Assembly: GCA_900073065.1 (NCBI GenBank) | Contig: FJOG01000030.1 | Location: 357,459-369,024, forward strand | Direction of reading: 5' to 3' | Origin: Phialocephala subalpina | Taxonomy: Eukaryota > Ascomycota > Leotiomycetes > Helotiales > Mollisiaceae | DNA: 11,566 nt | Shown: one piece after another, positions 6,384 to 11,566 of the stretch | Numbering within the stretch: the first letter of the stretch is position 1 | How the letters are laid out: every line of letters starts with the position of its first letter | The notes under the pieces: generated by a model | What the model was told of the DNA's origin: nothing | Database searches by the model: none | The model's input: the letters and a program-made list of their open reading frames with translations, nothing else | Made by a program: the position numbers and the translations under genes

Positions 6384-9300
6384 CTACGCCAGAGGCCCTA
6401 TCGTAGCCGTCTCCGTAGCTTCTTCGCGTACATCAGTTCCATCCTTTCTCGCCTGAATTAACCCTGCGATTTCGGTTCTCATGTGCCTGTCTAATGGCGG
6501 CATTAAATATTCTTGGAGCCGTTCGCCGTTAAGGACAATTAGGTACTTCTGACGTATCAGTTCAAATACTCCGCGAGTTTTTTCAGACATAGATTTTTCA
6601 ACTCCGCGGCACATCTGTGTCAATAGATCTTTGACTTCTTCGCAGCTCTCTGCGAACATCGTGGAGCGGCAAATCTCGACATGGGTTGTCATGTGTGTTT
6701 TCATCCGCTGATACAGTCCACGATCTGCCTGGCTTAGTAACTGGAGTATGGGTTGGGCGCTTTATCTAGACTTACCACGCTCTGCCGCACACTTCTCGTA
6801 GGCCGAAGCAAGGGTTTTCGCGATAACTGGCGCGAACGCTCGATTGGCTTCGCGTTGATGTGCGTTGATATCCCTGAGGATGTCATCGGCTACATCTCCG
6901 AAGACAGCCTGGTAATTGCGAACTTGTTGGCCCAGCATTGCCACTGCGGTGACACCAGCTCCGCTTTGTATGGCTCGGGATATGATGCCTTGGTGGAAGG
7001 ACTGCAAGGTCATTTCTGTTCTTTTTGCAAAGCGCTTAAAGGCCTGTGGGAGTCTTTCAGAAAACACCCTCTCCCAAGGATTTGCCAACTGCTTCACGAT
7101 TGGCTCGACCCTGAGTAATCAAGTCAGAGGAGGCCCTTTCTAAACCGGGGTTCAGACCTTACAGCTGCAAGTTCATATTATGAACGCCTTGGGCATTACT
7201 TAATACACCCTCACGCCGGCAGAGAGCTGAGTAATGTCAGCATACTGATTTAACATCTGTAGAGGATCTGTTTGCCCTACCTTTGTAGGTTGGCCAAGGG
7301 TATCCACCAGCTGCTCGATTCTGTTTATTAATTGGAGCGCCCCATTTGGCCACAGTGAGAGGAGCTTCATCAACAGCAAGCTGTATCACATAGCTGTATT
7401 TCGTAAAGATGTGTTTGGCTAAGGTCTGCTCAGCCTCCCGACAGCAGTCCTGCACAGCCTTGCCGAGTTCCTCATCAAGATTTTGTAAACGCGACCGCAG
7501 AAATTCTCCCTCCATAGGCCTTTCCTTGCCATCGCCGCGTATCCACAAACTCATCGAATTCATCAGCTCAGTGAGACTGTTCAAGAACCGCCGACAGGCT
7601 GTTCTTCGTCCGGCTTCGGTCAGCTTCTTACAATACGCTTGCAATCGTGGAATCTGCTCGCTCTGTTAGTCACCGTCGAGAATTTGAGACGTTGAGGGTT
7701 ACCTCAGTTTCTTCTAATGATTGAAATCCCGGAACATCGGGCTCTCTTTGGAGACGTCCAGAAAGCTTCTGAAAGGCTCTGCTGCTAACACAAAACACGG
7801 GAAGTGAACGTGCGACTTTGTCGTAGTCTCTCAAATCCTGTTCGGGATTGAACTGCTCCTCGTCTTCTTCGGCAGCATCCTCCTGATCCATTTCCTTGAT
7901 GCCAGCCGCAAAGTCTACTTGTATGGCGGCCCTCGAATAGTCATTTCTTTGTTTAATGCAACGGGCACTTATCTCGGCTTTGATCTTGCCCTTCTCTTTT
8001 ATGTAAGACTTGATCTCTTGTGTTTGACTCTTAATGTCGGCATCTAGCTTTGCGCATATCCTGGCGGTGCTGCGTTTCTTCAGCCTCAGCTCCGTAATCT
8101 TATCTTTTATGACCTTAGAAGTTAGTATAGTCACTGGTCTATTAGCCAGCTCCTCGGCCGTGTCGTCGGTGTTAGTGTTTGTGCCATCTTCGCTATCATA
8201 CGACTCGGATCTGCGCGAGTAATTGCGCTCCTTACGGGAACCATTCGCTTCTGCTGAACGCTTCCGTTTCTTCGATACGTCAGAAGGCGCCACCACCGTC
8301 TCTCCGTTTTCAAGATGGCGCTTCCAATTCCCCCATATTTTAAGTTGATCTTTTACATCTTTCAACTCATATCCATAGTCAAACTTAGACTTCTCAAGCT
8401 CCTCCACTGACTCCTGCCTAGTGCTGATATCTTTCTCAATCTGATCAATTCTGGCCCAGCTCTCGAACAATTCCCCTCCTAGATCATGATTCTCGGCTAC
8501 CTCCGTAATGGATATATCGTCTGTCTTTGTGCAGATAAATGTGACCTGGGAGTAAGTACCATCGTACTTGAGCTGCCGTTTGAAAGACTCGCCAAGGAGG
8601 GACTTTGCAGCCTTGTCATCAACAGCACGGTTGATGGGGCTGGCGATCCAGAGTCCTTCTGACATCAGCTCTGAAAGATTGAGACGTGTCATTGGAACTC
8701 ACCAGCGCACTGCTTCATATAATCTTCAGCTATAGTTGCACGTGCTTTATTAGAATCATGCACGCCGGGTAAGTCAACGACCACGGTGCCCGTCGACAGT
8801 GCCGTAGCCTTCGTATAAATTCTAACGACCTTAATCAGCGGCCAGAATTCTATTTCCCTCTTCTCTGCTTTCTCTAGGAAGCTCGCGGTGGTCTTTTCCA
8901 TGCTATCAACGTAACGTTGCAATACCGTGTGGACTAGTTCAGGTCGTGCCCTCTCGACAGTCTTGACGGTTCCTAACACGTCTCGGACACAGGGATCCTG
9001 CATAAGCTCCTCAACAGTGCTGTGTTTTAAATCTTCCTTGGTCTTCTGGGGGTAGACTTGGCGATGTTAGGATCGGACCAACATGTCGTGGTAGAATGGA
9101 GGCTATTTACCAGCTTTAATCTTCGCGTAAGCAACGCCAGCCGGTGAGTCCACGGTGTTACATCCAGGAGAAATCTAGGAGTGTGTAAGCAAGCGCGCCC
9201 AACATGCGAATGAGGATGTATACAGTCCCATTGCTCTCATGAAACTCTGCAAGTAGAATCTCGAGCTCGCTCTGCCAATCCTCTGCTTTAATGAACTCGA

Positions 9301-10017
9301 TTTTAGCGCGATACTTGGCGCTCTCATCATTACTGGTGTTGAAGGATATTTCTGTCACAACGGCCGTGCAGGCACGCATACTGAACGGGTTACCGGACAA
9401 TTCAGTCTCAACTTATGGGATCTTACCAGTTTGTTGGTACAAGGCGTTCCTCATCAAGAAGTGCATTTATAACACTACTCTTTCCCGCACCCGTGTTTCC
9501 GACGACACCAATAATGGTGGGAGTTTCAACAACCCGCTCTTGTAAGTCTTCTATACTAGATTAATAGGGGCAATCCAGTTACTATGGTGGACTTACTTAT
9601 TTGCTGAATCCAGTCTTGTGAATGTTGATTTTGGGTCGTAAACGCCCCCAAACAAGACATCAGCTTCTCAAGGAATTTGAGGCTGATTTTCACTTCCACC
9701 TCCAAGATCTCCAGGGAAGCTTCGTCACTGATCTTAGCAAGACGAGTATTTCGTGCAGTATGGGCGAGAGTGGTGGCCAAGTTAGAGAGTTCCCCTTCCT
9801 CCTGCGTTTGACCACTGCTGGTATATGCTTGAACTAGACTGGCTTTAGCAAGACCAGTAGATGGCTCGGGACGCAACGACTGCGGTGGTGCTTCATTTTT
9901 TGGAACATCGAGGGCCGCCCTAGGGGAGTTTGTATAACGGTTCAACAAAGGCTCTAATAGGCTGCTTTTTGCACTTTGCAAAGCCATCCTGACGCTCCGA
10001 ACGGGCTGACCGGACAT
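6384..10017 (-). CDS. SLIP-GC/NUGGC-like large GTPase (dynamin superfamily), ten exons
   Basis: Predicted protein of 1062 residues, a P-loop GTPase that should bind and hydrolyse GTP. Exons (minus): 10017-9597, 9550-9427, 9380-9224, 9174-9111, 9056-8703, 8658-7703, 7653-7281, 7226-7163, 7110-6776, 6724-6384. The nine introns are 44-54 bases with GT/AG ends; all phases close and the total is 1063 codons including TAG. Residues 1-140 are a polar, low-complexity leader. G1 is GNTGAGKSS at 158-166, preceded by TIIGVV. A G2-region threonine lies in RACTAVVTEIS near 187. G3 is DLPG at 350-353. G4 is TKTD at 417-420. Then come predicted coiled coils (about 440-490 and 560-610), a basic KKRKR at 503-507 that may act as a nuclear signal, and an acidic stretch near 630. 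The C-terminal helical part includes KWGAPINKQNRAAGG and VKQLANPWERVF. Homologues are common in fungi; vertebrate NUGGC is nuclear. An extra upstream exon is possible: the frame is open from 10089, with an acceptor-like CTAG ending at 10062. Confidence 0.88.
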
Positions 10018-10207
10018 AGAGTTCCTGCTTTTTTTATCTGCCTCATAGGGCCAGAATGACCCTAGACAGTCCCGAAGCGGCCGGAATGGTTATCTCCCAC
10101 CTTTGAATCAACAAGTGCGTTGTCAACTTAGAATGGTCGGAGGATTACCTTTGGAGAAGTGTTCAAGAGCAGGCGATAGTCTTTGTGGCTGAGCTTGCTC
10201 ATCTGGG

Positions 10208-10213
10208 TATATA
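10208..10213 (-). promoter_or_regulatory. TATA-like box upstream of the GTPase gene
   Basis: TATATA reads on the minus strand about 190 bases before ATG 10017. It is consistent with a core promoter, but such sequences are common in AT-rich intergenic DNA. If the gene has an extra 5' exon near 10149-10200, the box would lie very close to it. Confidence 0.25.
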
Positions 10214-11247
10214 ATTCAAAATACGGCCTATCCAAGCTGAGAGATCCATAGGTCAGATTCTGCTCACACTCCGAATCTGACCCTTGCAGCTGCTTTACCG
10301 TACGGCAAGCTCTGGTTCTGTTCAGCCCTCCAAATCTGTCCCGTCGCTTCAAACGACCTCCTCCACCAACGGCCTCAACCTTGACGGCCTCCCGAATCAC
10401 AGGCCTACAAGATCTTTAACATTACAGCCACTTGCAAAATCGGCTTTGTCCCCCTTTTACCCTAAAAGATTATGAGCACAGACTACCTCGGCCAATTTTG
10501 GCGCTGATACCTTGGCTTAATATAATACTGTACTAATTACAGTACAGTAGAAGGCGAATTGGGTGTCGCTAGTTTTTTAGTTAATTATTTTTAGCGGGGT
10601 CCATTTCCAGACACTTGTGGCTGTGCAACCCTGCCCAGTTGTACTCCAAAGTACCGCTAATGGTCATTGCAGAGGGGAGCCAATTCTTGCCCATTGTAGG
10701 CCTCACGGTAAAAAAAAAACCTTATATCAAACCATCGCAGTATTTCGTTCTCACCGAGATTCTGGCTCAGCTGTATTACTGCAGTTAGGGGCCTTTTAGG
10801 CCAATGGTAACTGAATCATACATAGGGGGCGCATATGGTAGCGGCGAATGGCCGTTGCGCTGGCGAAGCTAGTAACAAGCCGTCCCCCATTCGATGAATG
10901 GCACATCAATTGCGCTATACATCTTGTTCTCATTGTCATTTCGATTAAGCTGTTTGGAGATATTATTTTGTGGTTTTGGCCATGCCATATAATTTGTAAC
11001 ATAGAACATTTTGGAAAGGAATAGAAGAATCGAGTATAAACCACGATAGTATATAATTGTAACGTTCCCCTTACCTCTCTTCTGACTCAGGTAATAAAAT
11101 ATACATAAACGAGAAGATAAATTGATTTACGCAGTAGCTATTTCTAAAAGTACGTTGACTGCATTAAGACCAGCTACGTAACTTAGAATGTTCAATAAAA
11201 TTCAGATAACAAAAAGCTTTTCCCAGATTGATATCCGATAGCGAGGT
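10214..11247. other. intergenic, AT-rich, no gene seen
   Basis: It separates the GTPase gene from the WD40 gene end. Minus-strand frames at 10128-10400 and 10796-11044 have no recognisable motif. The first is Arg/Gly-rich and lacks an upstream ATG. Notable items are an 8-bp inverted pair, TACTGTAC and GTACAGTA, around 10527-10549, an A9-10 tract near 10711, and a short hairpin CATTC/GAATG near 10889-10901. No TA-flanked long inverted repeat could be found by eye. Confidence 0.45.
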
Positions 11248-11566
11248 TTAAACCCGTAAAATACTGACGTTTATGATTAAGATCAATCTTGTAATACCCA
11301 ACAATGGAGTCGAGACGTAGCAATCAACTGTGATGTTCTACTACAGTGTGCCGGTGGCTGCGCCCCAGAGCCGCACCGTCTTATCGCCCGATGCCGACGC
11401 CAGCAGCCTCGAGTCGGGCGAGAAGGCCACTGACAAGACCGTGCCGCTGTGCCCCTCGAGCGTCTGCTGCAGTGCACCAGTGGCCGCGTCCCAGAGCCGC
11501 ACCGTCTTGTCATGCGATGCCGACGCCAGCAGCCTCGAGTCGGGCGAGAAGGCCACTGACCAGACC
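11248..11566 (-). pseudogene. 3' end of WD40-repeat STAND (NWD-type) gene, probably broken
   Basis: The reading frame enters from beyond the right edge and encodes two nearly identical 42-residue WD40 units: [14 protein letters not shown], then [20 protein letters not shown]. The second copy ends [10 protein letters not shown] followed by TAGTAG (11338-11343). WD40 blades form beta-propellers used for ligand recognition; near-identical tandem units of this kind are typical of the C-terminal sensor domain of fungal HET-E/HET-D-like NWD proteins. The first copy has CAGCAG (Gln-Gln) exactly where the second has TAGTAG, so the ending looks like two C-to-T changes rather than a natural stop. The same frame runs on to TAA 11248-11250 with a VDCYVST segment like the C-terminal tail of such proteins. 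The repeats are GC-rich against AT-rich flanks. WD in the last unit is WG. Which N-terminal domain it had cannot be seen here. Confidence 0.8.

Noticed and set aside
6753..7118. Plus-strand 121-codon ORF
   Set aside because: It is a shadow of GTPase exon 7110-6776, whose frame carries the conserved NPWERVF motif.
10128..10400. Minus-strand 90-codon Arg/Gly-rich frame upstream of the GTPase gene
   Set aside because: It has no ATG at its start, and its phase does not join the GTPase frame through any visible donor and acceptor.
10693..10806. Possible third MITE with CCATTG/CAATGG ends
   Set aside because: Only about six bases match perfectly at the tips, the arms then drift out of register, and no TA flanks are present.
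11283..11513. Minus-strand 76-codon Arg/Cys-rich frame
   Set aside because: It is the out-of-frame shadow of the WD40 repeats.

Overview
The window looks like chromosomal DNA from a filamentous ascomycete (Pezizomycotina). The main gene has nine short introns (44-54 bases) with GTRNGN donors, CTRAC-like branch sites and YAG acceptors. Two small TA-flanked inverted-repeat elements of Tc1/mariner/pogo style are present. Several relic genes carry TAA or TAG where glutamine codons would be expected, the pattern left by repeat-induced point mutation (RIP, CpA to TpA). There are no bacterial operons, Shine-Dalgarno sites or tRNAs. I cannot name the species.

Layout, left to right. 160-1652 (minus): a decayed ferric reductase / NADPH-oxidase-type flavocytochrome with at least five in-frame stops and two frame changes. 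Abutting it at 1640-1730 (minus) is a short piece resembling the N-terminal GAGIS motif of a sirtuin. 1946-2102: a 157-bp MITE with 35-bp inverted ends. 2571-3053 (plus): a Cys/His-cluster ORF that may be a retroelement relic. 3453-3851 (minus): an intact small secreted cysteine-rich protein. 4146-4532 (plus): a divergent carboxymuconolactone decarboxylase-like ORF whose frame stays open for 45 codons past its stop. 4717-4962: a 246-bp MITE with 56-bp, 53/56-matching inverted ends. 5718-6037 (minus): a fossil N-terminal helical domain of a fungal STAND/NLR-type protein. 6384-10017 (minus): the centrepiece, an apparently intact ten-exon gene for a 1062-residue dynamin-superfamily GTPase of the SLIP-GC (NUGGC) type. 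11248-11566 (minus): the 3' end of a WD40-repeat gene of the STAND/NWD type, running off the window and ending in a tandem TAGTAG exactly where the preceding repeat has CAGCAG.

Taken together this is an accessory-type region: transposon debris and RIP-scarred relics of a metalloreductase and of NLR-like genes surround one multi-exon GTPase whose splice phases all close without a stop. The secreted cysteine-rich protein and the decarboxylase-like ORF are divergently arranged with 294 bases between their start codons and could share regulation. No pathway linking all the genes can be shown from sequence alone. The GTPase lying between NLR-type fragments is suggestive of a defence or incompatibility neighbourhood, but that is inference.
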